A DNA stretch of 64,000 bases from Fidelibacterota bacterium (GCA_947472795.1 CANJBL010000008.1:62001-126000); one strand, 5' to 3'. Shown: positions 16,595 to 24,244, counted from the stretch's first letter. Program-made: numbers and translations. The notes: generated from the letters alone by a model not told the origin.

Positions 16595-17872
16595 TCATTG
16601 AGACGGCATTAGTTCTAAATTCTTTGGCTCGATTGTCGATTTAACCAAAAGCTTAATCAGATGAGAGCATTCAGCCATACCGTCCTTTAGAAGGGTTTTG
16701 GGGTCAGTTCCCTTGGAAGGCTTAAGAACACCGAGATGAACGGCCTTTGATCTTAGGTCATAAAGCTCATTCAACTTAGCCATTGCGGACCGTCTTTCAT
16801 CTACACTTCCACCCCGAAGATTCGCACCTCGCAATCTTAATCTGAACGACAACTCTGTCGGCTGCTCAATATCGTGCAGCAGTAGAGACTCTAGGGCGAT
16901 GCCCAAATCAATGGCTTGATCGACTTCTGCTTTGGCGGAAAGAGCACGGTTCAATCGTGCCATTGGTATTCTGAATTTCTTTTGACGGTCGGAATGAGTT
17001 TTCGCGAGATAGGTGTGAAAAAGATCGAGCAATGACTGATCGAATGGAATCGGAGGAACATGCCGAAAGTGGGCAGCATCACTTGTGTGCCATCCACTAC
17101 CTACATCCGGGAGATAATTGATATCTGCTGGCTGCGCCCAAGTCATATGCAGAAATGCTGGAGCGCAATGAATAGCTGCCAGAAGATCGATTACTTCCTC
17201 AATCGTCTCATTCGCTTTTGCTACGTGAGGTGCGATTTTCTCTTGAGCTGCATAGCCCTCACTTACAGCAACAATTTTTGTCGGCAAATTGGAATGTATA
17301 ACGAGTGCTGCTGTTGCTCGTGGAGCGGTCATTGGTCGCTGACCAATGCTGTAAGGATGGTTTTGATTGAGGGCGATACCCCTTTGTATCGACGGCGGCA
17401 CTTGATCGAGACTCATAAGAGTTATTCCCGATCCTAAACCTACGGGCTTATCGACCGAGATTCCTAAGATTGAAGCGACAAATAGAAATTCTCGATATTC
17501 ATTCTGTACGCGTTCTTGGAACTGAGCGAGAATCGCTTCCGGTTGAATGCCTTCGTTTAGCAGTCGAGCTAGAAGATGGTTAGCAACGGCGTCCAATTGA
17601 ACTGTGCCTCCGCCTCCACTCGGCAGCACACCCCACTTGCCCCCGTCGAACGCACCAAAATATGGGTCTTGTCTTAGAACTTCGATAAATTCGTGAAATG
17701 CATCAGTGTCCTTAGTGCCGACTGTCACCTGCGAAAGAATAAAAGCATAATCAGAGTTAGCATCGGTCCCAGGCTGAAGGGATGCGTTCCAGTGTTCCAT
17801 GTGCGGCAAAATCTTACGAAGAGCCGCAGCAAGGATTTCGATATTAGGTTTCATGGCCACGACCACCGTCAC
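16595..17872 (-). CDS. ApeA-like HEPN domain protein
   Basis: The 425-residue protein has an unrecognised N-terminal region and a C-terminal helical domain (about 305-415). That domain reads VDQAIDLGIALESLLLHDIE, then FRLRLRGANLRGG, then LYDLRSKAVHLGVLKPSKG. RSKAVH is the RxxxxH signature, and the whole segment resembles the HEPN domains of ApeA-type abortive infection proteins. It is the last gene of a three-gene minus-strand cluster: a 53-residue protein, a ribbon-helix-helix-like protein, then this. The GTG start at 17872 overlaps the stop of the ribbon-helix-helix gene (GTGA); ATG 17854 is an alternative. The arrangement resembles a toxin with an upstream antitoxin or regulator. Confidence 0.68.
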   Translation of the reverse strand: MTVVVAMKPNIEILAAALRKILPHMEHWNASLQPGTDANSDYAFILSQVTVGTKDTDAFHEFIEVLRQDPYFGAFDGGKWGVLPSGGGGTVQLDAVANHLLARLLNEGIQPEAILAQFQERVQNEYREFLFVASILGISVDKPVGLGSGITLMSLDQVPPSIQRGIALNQNHPYSIGQRPMTAPRATAALVIHSNLPTKIVAVSEGYAAQEKIAPHVAKANETIEEVIDLLAAIHCAPAFLHMTWAQPADINYLPDVGSGWHTSDAAHFRHVPPIPFDQSLLDLFHTYLAKTHSDRQKKFRIPMARLNRALSAKAEVDQAIDLGIALESLLLHDIEQPTELSFRLRLRGANLRGGSVDERRSAMAKLNELYDLRSKAVHLGVLKPSKGTDPKTLLKDGMAECSHLIKLLVKSTIEPKNLELMPSQ

Positions 17873-18102
17873 TGGAATGGTTGATTTGTGAGTTGGTTGA
17901 AGTCTCTCGAAGCACTCTTGTTTTTACGTGTCTCAGCCCTCTCCACGCTTTCGATGAATGTAAGAGTTGCTCTCCGATAAAGCTGGCTGGGTGTGATGTC
18001 ATTGGCTTCACAGAACACTCGTACCTTTTCATGGAATGTTGATGGTGCTCGAAACCCTGTTACTCGATTTGTAATTTCGTTATCCAAATAGTTTTTCTCC
18101 AT
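17869..18102 (-). CDS. Small ribbon-helix-helix-like protein
   Basis: The 77-residue protein contains NRVTGFRAPSTFHEKVRVFC followed by NDITPSQLYRRATLTFIESV. This is a strand plus two helices in the manner of MetJ/Arc-type DNA-binding proteins and plasmid antitoxins. Its stop codon overlaps the GTG of the HEPN-like gene downstream, and it follows a 53-residue gene by two bases. It is probably the autoregulator, or the antitoxin-like partner, of the HEPN protein. The fold is inferred from pattern only. Confidence 0.6.
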   Translation of the reverse strand: MEKNYLDNEITNRVTGFRAPSTFHEKVRVFCEANDITPSQLYRRATLTFIESVERAETRKNKSASRDFNQLTNQPFQ

Positions 18103-18104
18103 TT

Positions 18105-18266
18105 TTATATTTCATAGAAGGCAATGATGTAGGTCAGTTTTGGATTCACTGCCTTTGTTTGGAACTTCTTTATCTCATCATGAAAATCAGTCGCTCTTGA
18201 GACTGTATAGATTTCACTGGGCATCTTCCCTTTTAGAAGTGTTCCCAATTTCTTACTTTCATTCAT
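18105..18266 (-). CDS. Small hypothetical protein, first gene of the RHH-HEPN cluster
   Basis: ATG 18266 has AAGAGGTGG six bases upstream and gives a 53-residue protein (MNESKKLGTLLKGKMPSEIY ..., ending YIIAFYEI). An in-frame upstream start would lengthen it by 11 residues without a ribosome binding site. It is followed after two bases by the ribbon-helix-helix gene, so the three genes form one transcript. The family is not recognised; the size suggests an accessory or antitoxin-like role. Confidence 0.55.
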   Translation of the reverse strand: MNESKKLGTLLKGKMPSEIYTVSRATDFHDEIKKFQTKAVNPKLTYIIAFYEI

Positions 18267-18390
18267 CCAACCACCTCTTATTCTTGTTTTTAAAACCACT
18301 AGCTGACTGTCTCTTTAGGCTATCTGGATGACTTATTTATCCTGAGTGACTCTCTACCTAGAAGATCCAGTGAACTAATCTATCCAGTGA

Positions 18391-18570
18391 ATGCGGGCTT
18401 CTAGCCCGCATGCTTCGCGTTCCTGTTCTCTTGAACAGGAATGAGAAGCATTTGATAGAACCTATTATTATGAAGGAGTATTTGGAGGCACACTTAGCCT
18501 ATCCGCAGGCTAAGTGTTCTATGAAGTGGTATTCATCGGGACCTCGAATTGGAATCACCACTGAGTGGTG
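18391..18570. repeat. Array of four adjacent hairpins with different stems
   Basis: The four hairpins are: ATGCGGGC/GCCCGCAT (18391-18411); ATGCTT..TTCCTGTTC/GAACAGGAA..AAGCAT (18410-18451); ACACTTAGCCT/AGGCTAAGTGT with a six-base loop (18490-18517); and CACCAC/GTGGTG with a TGA loop (18556-18570). They follow within 180 bp in a gene-poor part of the island. They could be an RNA gene, terminators between the convergent units, or a single-stranded or replication origin. No reverse transcriptase, Rep or relaxase gene is next to them. Confidence 0.55.
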
Positions 18571-18757
18571 CAGGACGGTTGACCGGTTTCCTGCTTACGT
18601 TCCGCTTAATCAACGGCAGAATTTCATTGGCTAATTCGACAACCAATGGACTCTCCCAGGACACAGTGTAGTGGAGCCTGGATCGTGCCTTAGCTTTCTT
18701 CGGCCAGGGCTTTATGGACTCAGTAGTTAGTGATTTGCGTTTCTTGAAATCTGCCAA
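18533..18757 (-). CDS. Possible small basic protein
   Basis: The frame encodes 74 residues, strongly basic, with KKRKSLTTESIKPWPKKAKA at the N-terminus and ESPLVVELANEILPLIKRNV in the middle. The start would be TTG and no good ribosome binding site is seen; it overlaps the last hairpin of the array. It may be real (a small nucleic-acid-binding protein) or chance. Confidence 0.3.
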   Translation of the reverse strand: MADFKKRKSLTTESIKPWPKKAKARSRLHYTVSWESPLVVELANEILPLIKRNVSRKPVNRPAPLSGDSNSRSR

Positions 18758-19027
18758 CGGCCAAAGACCTGTAAGCTCGACAAGAGAGCGCGGGGATGTA
18801 GGAGTCCATTACGTTTATTTATACGGGTTAAACGCCAAGACCCGCTGGACTGCTAAATTAATTTAGAAACACTGGTGGGGACCCAAAACCAACTTATTCC
18901 AAAATACATAGTTTGGAATTCCGATTTTCACAGAATGAATATATGGATGGGCCACGGTCTCGAACCAACTCTTGGCAATAGAGTTTAGAATGCTATCTAT
19001 TGCGATTCGATATGCAAACTTTCACCG

Positions 19028-19987
19028 GTGAAAAATGAGGAACCAGTGCAGAAATCAGACCCTATGGTAGATGGGGTAAATCATTATTCAACCCTCATCA
19101 CCGAATGCTGGACACAAGCAACAGACAGAATTTTCCAAGTCGCAAAACTATGCCTGGAGGCAAGCACTTCTCTTTCGGATTCTGAAAGGAGAAAGCTCTA
19201 TAGAAAACTTCCTTTCAGTATTTCGACTTTCAGCAAACTGACTCTGATTGCGAAAGACAAACGATTAGCACCTAAGAAGATCCAAACGCTTCTTCCTCCT
19301 AGTTACTCAGTTATTTATACCGTTGCACGACTCGATGATGGCAAATTCCATGGAGCTATAGCAGCCGGTGTAATTAATCCGGAGGCCACCAGGGCAGCCA
19401 TAGAAGCTTGGTCAAAAACAGGGAAGCGCATGAAACGTATTACTTCTCAGTCCAACAGCACGCTTTCTTATCCATCCGACTGCTATGCAGCGGTGCGGCT
19501 TCCGAAAAACGCAACCTCCGAACAAATGAAGAAAATTGAACAACTTCTTTCAGAGATTCGAAAGCAGTGCGCCGCAGAGGTGATTTACCCGACAGAGCTT
19601 CCGGAAGCAGCGGCACTTGCAAAACGTATCGAAGAAGAAGAAGGGAAGAAAACCAAACGTGCAGAAGCCATACTGAGAAAGTTTGCACGTCGAAGACTGA
19701 AGGAATTAAAGGCTAAAGAGAAAACGTGGGCATTTGCGGAAGATGAAACGGATATAGATTCTGGATTCAACCTGTTTACAAGAGTGGCTGAAGTCTTCCG
19801 TGAAGTAGGCATTGAGCATGAGTTTGAGGAACTGAAGAATAAGATATATGACGAAGTAAAATCTAGGCGTGCCGACAAGCTGATCGAACGCTTCAATTCC
19901 TTGCCTAAACGCTTCATCGATCCCGGAGAAACATTGGCTGTGATCGATTCTTTGAATAAGAAGCGAACGAAGAAGTGGGTTTCCTGA
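19028..19987 (+). CDS. DUF3102-like hypothetical protein
   Basis: The 319-residue protein has an N-terminal helical domain (about 20-135) with KLPFSISTFSKLTLIAKD, LLPPSYSVIYTVARLDD and then AAGVINPEATRAAIEAW. This recalls DUF3102-type helix-turn-helix proteins of plasmids and integrative elements. A charged coiled coil (about 195-240, RIEEEEGKKTKRAEAILRKF) and a helical C-terminus follow. The start is GTG 19028. It precedes the convergent integrase gene. A role in DNA binding or regulation of element maintenance is plausible but not shown. Confidence 0.6.
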   Translation: MKNEEPVQKSDPMVDGVNHYSTLITECWTQATDRIFQVAKLCLEASTSLSDSERRKLYRKLPFSISTFSKLTLIAKDKRLAPKKIQTLLPPSYSVIYTVARLDDGKFHGAIAAGVINPEATRAAIEAWSKTGKRMKRITSQSNSTLSYPSDCYAAVRLPKNATSEQMKKIEQLLSEIRKQCAAEVIYPTELPEAAALAKRIEEEEGKKTKRAEAILRKFARRRLKELKAKEKTWAFAEDETDIDSGFNLFTRVAEVFREVGIEHEFEELKNKIYDEVKSRRADKLIERFNSLPKRFIDPGETLAVIDSLNKKRTKKWVS

Positions 19988-20010
19988 ATAGAAGATTCTT
20001 AGTTATCCGT

Positions 20011-21261
20011 CTAACCAACCATTGTCAGCCAATCTAATGGCTTCTGCTGGAAATCTATCTTGGACTCTGGCTTTGATTTTGTGAGTTCGTCAGCAGCATC
20101 CACGTTGCTGGTGTGGCCATAGAAGTCTTCCAGCATAGCAATGCTGGTACCCATATTTCTTGCTAGCAGAAAATGGTGGACTCCCTCCTGAAGCCGGAAC
20201 GTTGCGTAAGTGTGGCGAAGGGAATAGAGGGTGCGACGTTGACCGTGGGTGTCTTTTTCCACCTCAGCTTCAACAATCAAAGTATGGAATGAACGCTTAA
20301 AGGACCCAATGGGCTTTCCGTCCCTATGACAGAAGACATGGCTGTCAGATTCAGGGCTCCGTTTTAACTCAGTATTACGGACATAAAGAATTCGTCGAAA
20401 GTGCTCCCTAACTTGGGGAGTGCAGGCCACGACCTCCCGTGGACCCGTCTTACCCTTCACCATCAAAATGATGTTGGGCATTCCCATTGGATCATTTGAT
20501 GGGACCTGCGAAATGTCCCTCCATCTCAGATTTCGAGCCTCACCAACACGGATGCCAGTGTCCGCTAGGACACCCACGTAACTCCAAAGCATAAATCGAT
20601 CACGACGAATTATTGGATTCTCATGCTCTGCGAACACCGGAAGGTGTTGAACGAGCTTGTCCCAATCTGTTTTGTTGAAGTGAGGACGTCGGTTCTTTTT
20701 GAGTGGGGGCTTCTTAATCCGTATAGGTGTGTTGATGTTCCCAGAATCGAAGCACCAATCGAAGAAGCCTTTTAGATAGGAGAGCTCGCATCTGAAAGTG
20801 TTGGTGGAAACCGAAAGCTTCTTCCGTCCATTCTTGGACCGCCACTGAAGAAATTCATGAATGTCCCTCTGCTTTAGTCCGGTGACCTGCCGGCCTTTGA
20901 AGTACGGGATTCCGTAGACCCGGAGAAAGTTGATCTTGTATTCATCGTGCTTGCGGAGCGGATTGGTCTTTAGCTCTCTTTCATAGTCGTCAACAAGACG
21001 CTCAAAATCCTTCTCCCGGATTGAGCCTCCATTCATCACCTTTACGAGGAGGTAATTGTAGAGGTCGTCAGCAAATTTATAGGCTGCGTACTCATCAACG
21101 GTTTTGGTGGACTTGAATGCGTATCCGGTGGAACCCGGAACCTTTACCCGCGCTTGCCATATGGGCTTTTTGTAATCGAGACGCCTGAATAAGTGTATTC
21201 GGCCGTCATTAAATGTCCGACTTTCAAGCTTTCCTGATTGGGTTTCGTGATCACGGGGCAC
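20011..21261 (-). CDS. Tyrosine-type site-specific integrase of the island
   Basis: The 416-residue protein has a core-binding domain (about 85-190) and a catalytic domain with ADTGIRVGEARNLRWRDI (first arginine), the beta hairpin lysine region MVKGKTGPREVV, LYSLRHTYATFRL (second arginine and histidine) and the nucleophile MLEDFYGHTS. The residue before SLR, usually histidine, is tyrosine, a tolerated change. It should recombine attP with the anticodon-loop region of tRNA-Arg(CCT) to insert or excise the island. The first 50 residues include an arm-binding-like beta segment (RTFNDGRIHLFRRLDYKKPI). A paired CCGTATA site lies 40 bp upstream of its start, so it may regulate itself. Confidence 0.93.
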   Translation of the reverse strand: MPRDHETQSGKLESRTFNDGRIHLFRRLDYKKPIWQARVKVPGSTGYAFKSTKTVDEYAAYKFADDLYNYLLVKVMNGGSIREKDFERLVDDYERELKTNPLRKHDEYKINFLRVYGIPYFKGRQVTGLKQRDIHEFLQWRSKNGRKKLSVSTNTFRCELSYLKGFFDWCFDSGNINTPIRIKKPPLKKNRRPHFNKTDWDKLVQHLPVFAEHENPIIRRDRFMLWSYVGVLADTGIRVGEARNLRWRDISQVPSNDPMGMPNIILMVKGKTGPREVVACTPQVREHFRRILYVRNTELKRSPESDSHVFCHRDGKPIGSFKRSFHTLIVEAEVEKDTHGQRRTLYSLRHTYATFRLQEGVHHFLLARNMGTSIAMLEDFYGHTSNVDAADELTKSKPESKIDFQQKPLDWLTMVG

Positions 21262-21302
21262 GACTCTCCGATAGGTGGTCGAGCTACCTCCGTAAATGTA
21301 AA

Positions 21303-21322
21303 TCCGTATATGATCCGTATAT
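21303..21322 (+). promoter_or_regulatory. Candidate integrase arm-type/autoregulatory site
   Basis: TCCGTATA pairs with a 10-base period (TCCGTATATG then ATCCGTATAT) in the 100-bp divergent gap between the integrase and the next gene. It matches the end-proximal copies at 10721 and 22699. Binding here could repress the integrase promoter. Confidence 0.6.
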
Positions 21323-21361
21323 AATTCTCGCGATTAGACTGATCTCAAGCTGGACCACCCC

Positions 21362-22651
21362 ATGACAACCGCGCAAAAAACCGCCGCACAGGCTGTAGTT
21401 TCAAGGCTGCTACAAATGCGGCAACTCTGGGATGACGCGGCGGCATGTTACTTCGAACCAGATCGGTTCCAGCTAGCACTACAAAATTGCATCACCGTCA
21501 GCCGGACCGTTACGTTTATTCTTCAATCAAATAAAGCCGCCATTCCTAATTTCGTTGAGTGGTATGCAGGTTATCAACACAATTGGGGCAACGATCCGAT
21601 TATGGTTTGGGCCAAAGAAGCTCGGAATTCGATAGAAAAACGGGGTGATTTAGAAACTCACAGTCAAGTTCGCGCAGCCATCATAGCGTCGTATCTAGAG
21701 GGTCCAGAAACCAATTGGGTGCCGCAGGCTCTATTTGCTTCCCCTCACCAGATTTTTGCATCCGTTCCACGAAAATATTTTGTCCCGCACATAGTCGAAA
21801 ACGGCACGCTGCTAATTGAACGGCGTTGGGTCGATAGCGGTTTGCCAGACACGGAGATACTGGAGGCTTTGTCGCATGTTTACGGCAGATTTGCAGACTT
21901 GGTCGTCGATTTACTCAATCGCTTGGCTGAACCAGTACCTGACCTGGTCGCAGATACTCGGCCTGATCCCATGGGCGCATTGGCGATGGACCGAGCCCTA
22001 TACCTTTCCATGAAAGATGGCTCACGTCGTGGCTTCCGTTACTTCAAAAGGCTGTGGACAGAGCCTTCTCTCGATGAGGAACGCAAGATTGTTAGACGTT
22101 ACGGCACCTTTGCCGCGTTTGATCGTTTGAAAAAGGCGACCACTTTCCGCGAAGCCGCCGAAGCATTATTCGACCAAGCTCGCGTTGTAATGCTTCGCGA
22201 TGGATACCATCAGAGCATGACTTTCCTATTTAAAGGCCTGAACATGTTCCGCCTCATTCCTACCGACCATCCTGATCGTGCATCTCGTTACATATTGATG
22301 CGCGACTTGGCTTCGTTGGCACATATTGACGGTGCAGATGGAGTCATGATGATCGGCGAGAGTTGGACTGCCAAATTAGAAGATGCTCCGTCCGGATTTG
22401 CAGTGGATGCGAAGAACAGGGGTGAGGCTCTGACTTTGCGTGCAGCGAACTCTCTCGGAGAAATCTTTGGGCTCGAAGCAAAAATTGAGCGCAGGCGATG
22501 GAATACTAAGAAAGTTAAGCGTCTCGGAGACGTCATACGTGATCGTGACGGCTATCCTTTTATGTATTATCCGTTCCAGAAAATGTGGGGATGCGTAGAT
22601 GAGAAGCGTCTGCAGTGGGCTGTGGACCACAGCCCTGCCGTAACTGATTAG
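21362..22651 (+). CDS. Unknown 429-residue cargo protein
   Basis: I do not recognise this protein. The N-terminal 170 residues are helical (VVSRLLQMRQLWDDAAACYF, SRTVTFILQSNK, MVWAKEARNSIEKRGDLETH), reminiscent of the helical scaffolds of HEPN-fold proteins. No RxxxxH signature is obvious: EARNSIEKRGDLETH is only similar. The remainder has no recognisable motif and no membrane segment. It is divergent from the integrase across a 100-bp gap with an arm-type site, and is the last gene before the right junction. It could be an excision or cargo function. Confidence 0.6.
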   Translation: MTTAQKTAAQAVVSRLLQMRQLWDDAAACYFEPDRFQLALQNCITVSRTVTFILQSNKAAIPNFVEWYAGYQHNWGNDPIMVWAKEARNSIEKRGDLETHSQVRAAIIASYLEGPETNWVPQALFASPHQIFASVPRKYFVPHIVENGTLLIERRWVDSGLPDTEILEALSHVYGRFADLVVDLLNRLAEPVPDLVADTRPDPMGALAMDRALYLSMKDGSRRGFRYFKRLWTEPSLDEERKIVRRYGTFAAFDRLKKATTFREAAEALFDQARVVMLRDGYHQSMTFLFKGLNMFRLIPTDHPDRASRYILMRDLASLAHIDGADGVMMIGESWTAKLEDAPSGFAVDAKNRGEALTLRAANSLGEIFGLEAKIERRRWNTKKVKRLGDVIRDRDGYPFMYYPFQKMWGCVDEKRLQWAVDHSPAVTD

Positions 22652-22698
22652 GGGTAGTCATCGGTGTGCCTTCCCTTGGCTCTAGCATCCTCCTCTAA

Positions 22699-22718
22699 TC
22701 CGTATACGTTCCGTATAT
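22699..22718 (+). promoter_or_regulatory. Candidate integrase arm-type site, right end
   Basis: The pair TCCGTATACG then TTCCGTATAT lies 136 bases inside the right junction. It differs at one position from the left-end copy at 10721. The gap 22652-22853 holds nothing else except a possible TATAAA (22812) for the tRNA. Confidence 0.6.
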
Positions 22719-22853
22719 GCTCGCCGCCAGTGGATAACGGTTTACAGAGATCGACGTTATTTCTCCGGATTTTCCGCATCTCCCGCTAATGCGCGAGCAT
22801 ATGCAACATGTTATAAAAAGCTGCTAAAGCAGTAGTTCGCCGGAAAGTGGTGA

Positions 22854-22893
22854 GTTCCCGTAGCTCAGCTGGATAGAGCACCAGATTCCTAAT
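22854..22893 (+). repeat. attR: right copy of the 40-bp tRNA direct repeat
   Basis: The 5' half of the intact tRNA-Arg(CCT), identical to 10625-10664. Identity ends one base after the anticodon loop, placing the crossover in or before the anticodon loop, a usual target of tyrosine integrases. Confidence 0.93.
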
Positions 22894-22930
22894 CTGGGGG
22901 TCGTGGGTTCAAATCCCGCCGGGAACGCCA
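22854..22930 (+). tRNA. tRNA-Arg (anticodon CCT), intact, at the right end of the island
   Basis: A 77-nt cloverleaf: acceptor GTTCCCG/CGGGAAC, discriminator G, encoded CCA, D stem GCTC/GAGC, anticodon stem CCAGA/TCTGG with loop TTCCTAA (anticodon CCT, reads AGG), and T stem GTGGG/CCCGC with loop TTCAAAT. Its 5' half and upstream promoter region come from the island, because the original upstream part stays at 10625. TATAAA at 22812 may be the new -10 box. Confidence 0.97.
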
Positions 22931-23011
22931 CCCCTTTTCGTCGTATTGAACGCGCGTTCCTCATTTCTATCGCGGGCTAAATCGCGATCTTCCGTTGGCG
23001 ACGGCGCGTAC

Positions 23012-23515
23012 TCACTTTTGCAGACTTGCGAGGTAAGCTTCCAACTTCGCCAGCGAACTGGCGAAACCGCCTTCCATGCTGCTCCGCGCGCCGTCGAAGG
23101 CAACGATGCCGGCTTCGTCGGCATTGTAGGGCTCCACGGAAATGGTGATCCGCGTTTTGTCTTGGCCAGCGTCCTCGAAGGTCGTCGTGGACAACATCTC
23201 CAGCGGCCAATCCGCCGACATCGGATGACGCGTCAAGCCGCGATTCTTGTCCGAGAATGACTGAATGAGAACGACCTTCTCGTTGGGAACGATTTCCCGG
23301 AACGTCTGCAGTCCCCACATCTGCATCCCACCCGGACCTTCCAGGCCGTAGTGGTACGTTCCGCCCACCTTGAAATCCATCTCCGCGTGAATGGTCCTGA
23401 AGCCCGCCGGACTCAGCCACTTTTCCAAATGGGCGACTTCGGATTGAACTCTGTACACCAGCGCGCGGGGTGCGTTGAGGACGCGCGAGGTCGTAAATGG
23501 CGCTGCCTTTTTCAT
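23012..23515 (-). CDS. SRPBCC/AHSA1-domain protein
   Basis: The 167-residue protein is a START-like AHSA1 domain. Visible segments are FTTSRVLNAPRALVYRVQSE, a W-rich stretch LEKWLSPAGFRTIHAEMDFK, GGTYHYGLEGP and the C-terminal helix GGFASSLAKLEAYLASL. Such proteins bind hydrophobic ligands in a helix-grip pocket and are often encoded behind an ArsR-type repressor, as here. ATG 23515 has GGAAAG upstream; a GTG two codons earlier overlaps the ArsR stop. The ligand is unknown. It is the first host operon right of the tRNA. Confidence 0.87.
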   Translation of the reverse strand: MKKAAPFTTSRVLNAPRALVYRVQSEVAHLEKWLSPAGFRTIHAEMDFKVGGTYHYGLEGPGGMQMWGLQTFREIVPNEKVVLIQSFSDKNRGLTRHPMSADWPLEMLSTTTFEDAGQDKTRITISVEPYNADEAGIVAFDGARSSMEGGFASSLAKLEAYLASLQK

Positions 23516-23517
23516 GA

Positions 23518-23886
23518 TCACTTTCCTTTTCGCTTCGGGTTTGCGGCACCGACCGCGTCTTGCCCGGCTTGAATCGTTTGCAGATAGGCTTCAAGGCGAT
23601 CGAGATGCTGTTCGGTCATGGCCTGGATCTCCTCGATCCAACGAGCGACCTTCTTCATCGGGGCGACCTCAAACTGACAGGGGCGCCACTGCGCAATCCG
23701 GGTCCTGCGTATCAATCCGCTACGCTCCAGGTTCTTGAGATGCTTGGTCATGGCCGGGGCACTGATCTTGAGCGGCTTCGCAAGGTCCTGGACCGACATC
23801 TGGCCGCGGCTGAGGCGCGCAAGGATGGCCCTGCGCGCGGGATGCGCGAGCGCCAAGAAAGTCAGGCTCAACGGATCGGTGGCCAT
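23518..23886 (-). CDS. ArsR-family transcriptional repressor
   Basis: The 122-residue protein is a winged helix: FLALAHPARRAILARLSRGQ, DLAKPLKISAPAMTKHLKNL, and a wing ERSGLIRRTRIAQWRPCQFE. It lacks an obvious metal-binding CxC motif, so it belongs with the ArsR members that are paired with AHSA1 proteins and are not metal sensors. It lies directly upstream of the AHSA1 gene, in one operon. A 9-bp inverted repeat (23891-23926) in front of its start is the likely operator. The mRNA may be nearly leaderless, as no ribosome binding site precedes ATG 23886. Confidence 0.9.
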   Translation of the reverse strand: MATDPLSLTFLALAHPARRAILARLSRGQMSVQDLAKPLKISAPAMTKHLKNLERSGLIRRTRIAQWRPCQFEVAPMKKVARWIEEIQAMTEQHLDRLEAYLQTIQAGQDAVGAANPKRKGK

Positions 23887-23890
23887 TTTT

Positions 23891-23926
23891 AATACACCAA
23901 GTAGGCAATTAACTTAATGGTGTATT
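23891..23926. promoter_or_regulatory. Inverted-repeat operator before arsR-AHSA1
   Basis: AATACACCA (23891-23899) and TGGTGTATT (23918-23926) are a perfect 9-bp inverted repeat separated by 18 bases, immediately upstream of the ArsR start. Position and symmetry suggest autorepression. Confidence 0.55.
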
Positions 23927-24075
23927 ATTATTCCTGCGCCGCCCTGTCAACGAGTTCTCGATCATTTTTAGAGAGTCGGAGCCCAGCGGCCTCTCGGCAC
24001 CAAGCACGATTGGAATCTCCGCGCACGGGCGAGGATGATTAGGCCTCTGCGTAACGGATGTTATGGTCGTTTGAG

Positions 24076-24122
24076 CGTAATCCGCCAGTAGTTCTCTTTT
24101 TCGCCTCTGACGGCGCGCCAAC
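24076..24122. repeat. 47-bp repeat, copy A
   Basis: This copy and 24612-24658 are identical at 40 of 47 positions and in the same orientation. Both begin CGTAATCCGCCA and end GGCGCGCCAAC. On the minus strand both could encode WRA-x-R-x-EKEN-x-WRIT, so the repeat may be two copies of a gene end, or a REP-like half palindrome (TGGCGGATTACG). It lies in the 358-bp gap 23887-24244, which shows nothing else beyond the operator. Confidence 0.65.
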
Positions 24123-24244
24123 GCTTAGCTAGCGTTCGTGAGTGAAGCGCACTTACGAATGTTACCGCTCTGCCAAGAGGCGGAGAAGGCGGGAGTCCTG
24201 CAAAACTTAAGGCAGCGACACCCGCGTTCATCTCGCTATTCAGT

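Larger units (their letters stand above)
10625..22893. mobile_element. Genomic island integrated in tRNA-Arg(CCT)
   Basis: The island lies between 40-bp direct repeats made of the 5' half of tRNA-Arg(CCT). It is visibly more A+T-rich than its flanks and carries a tyrosine integrase near the right end, a serine recombinase and XRE regulator at the left end, and mostly unrecognised cargo. Three copies of a paired CCGTATA motif (10721, 21303, 22699) lie near the ends and before the integrase. Three cargo proteins have HEPN-like RxxxxH motifs. No conjugation, phage structural or replication initiator gene was recognised, so it is a non-conjugative integrative element. Gene-poor stretches are 18267-18532 and 18758-19027; the first belongs to a hairpin array and the second shows nothing recognisable. 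Confidence 0.9.
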
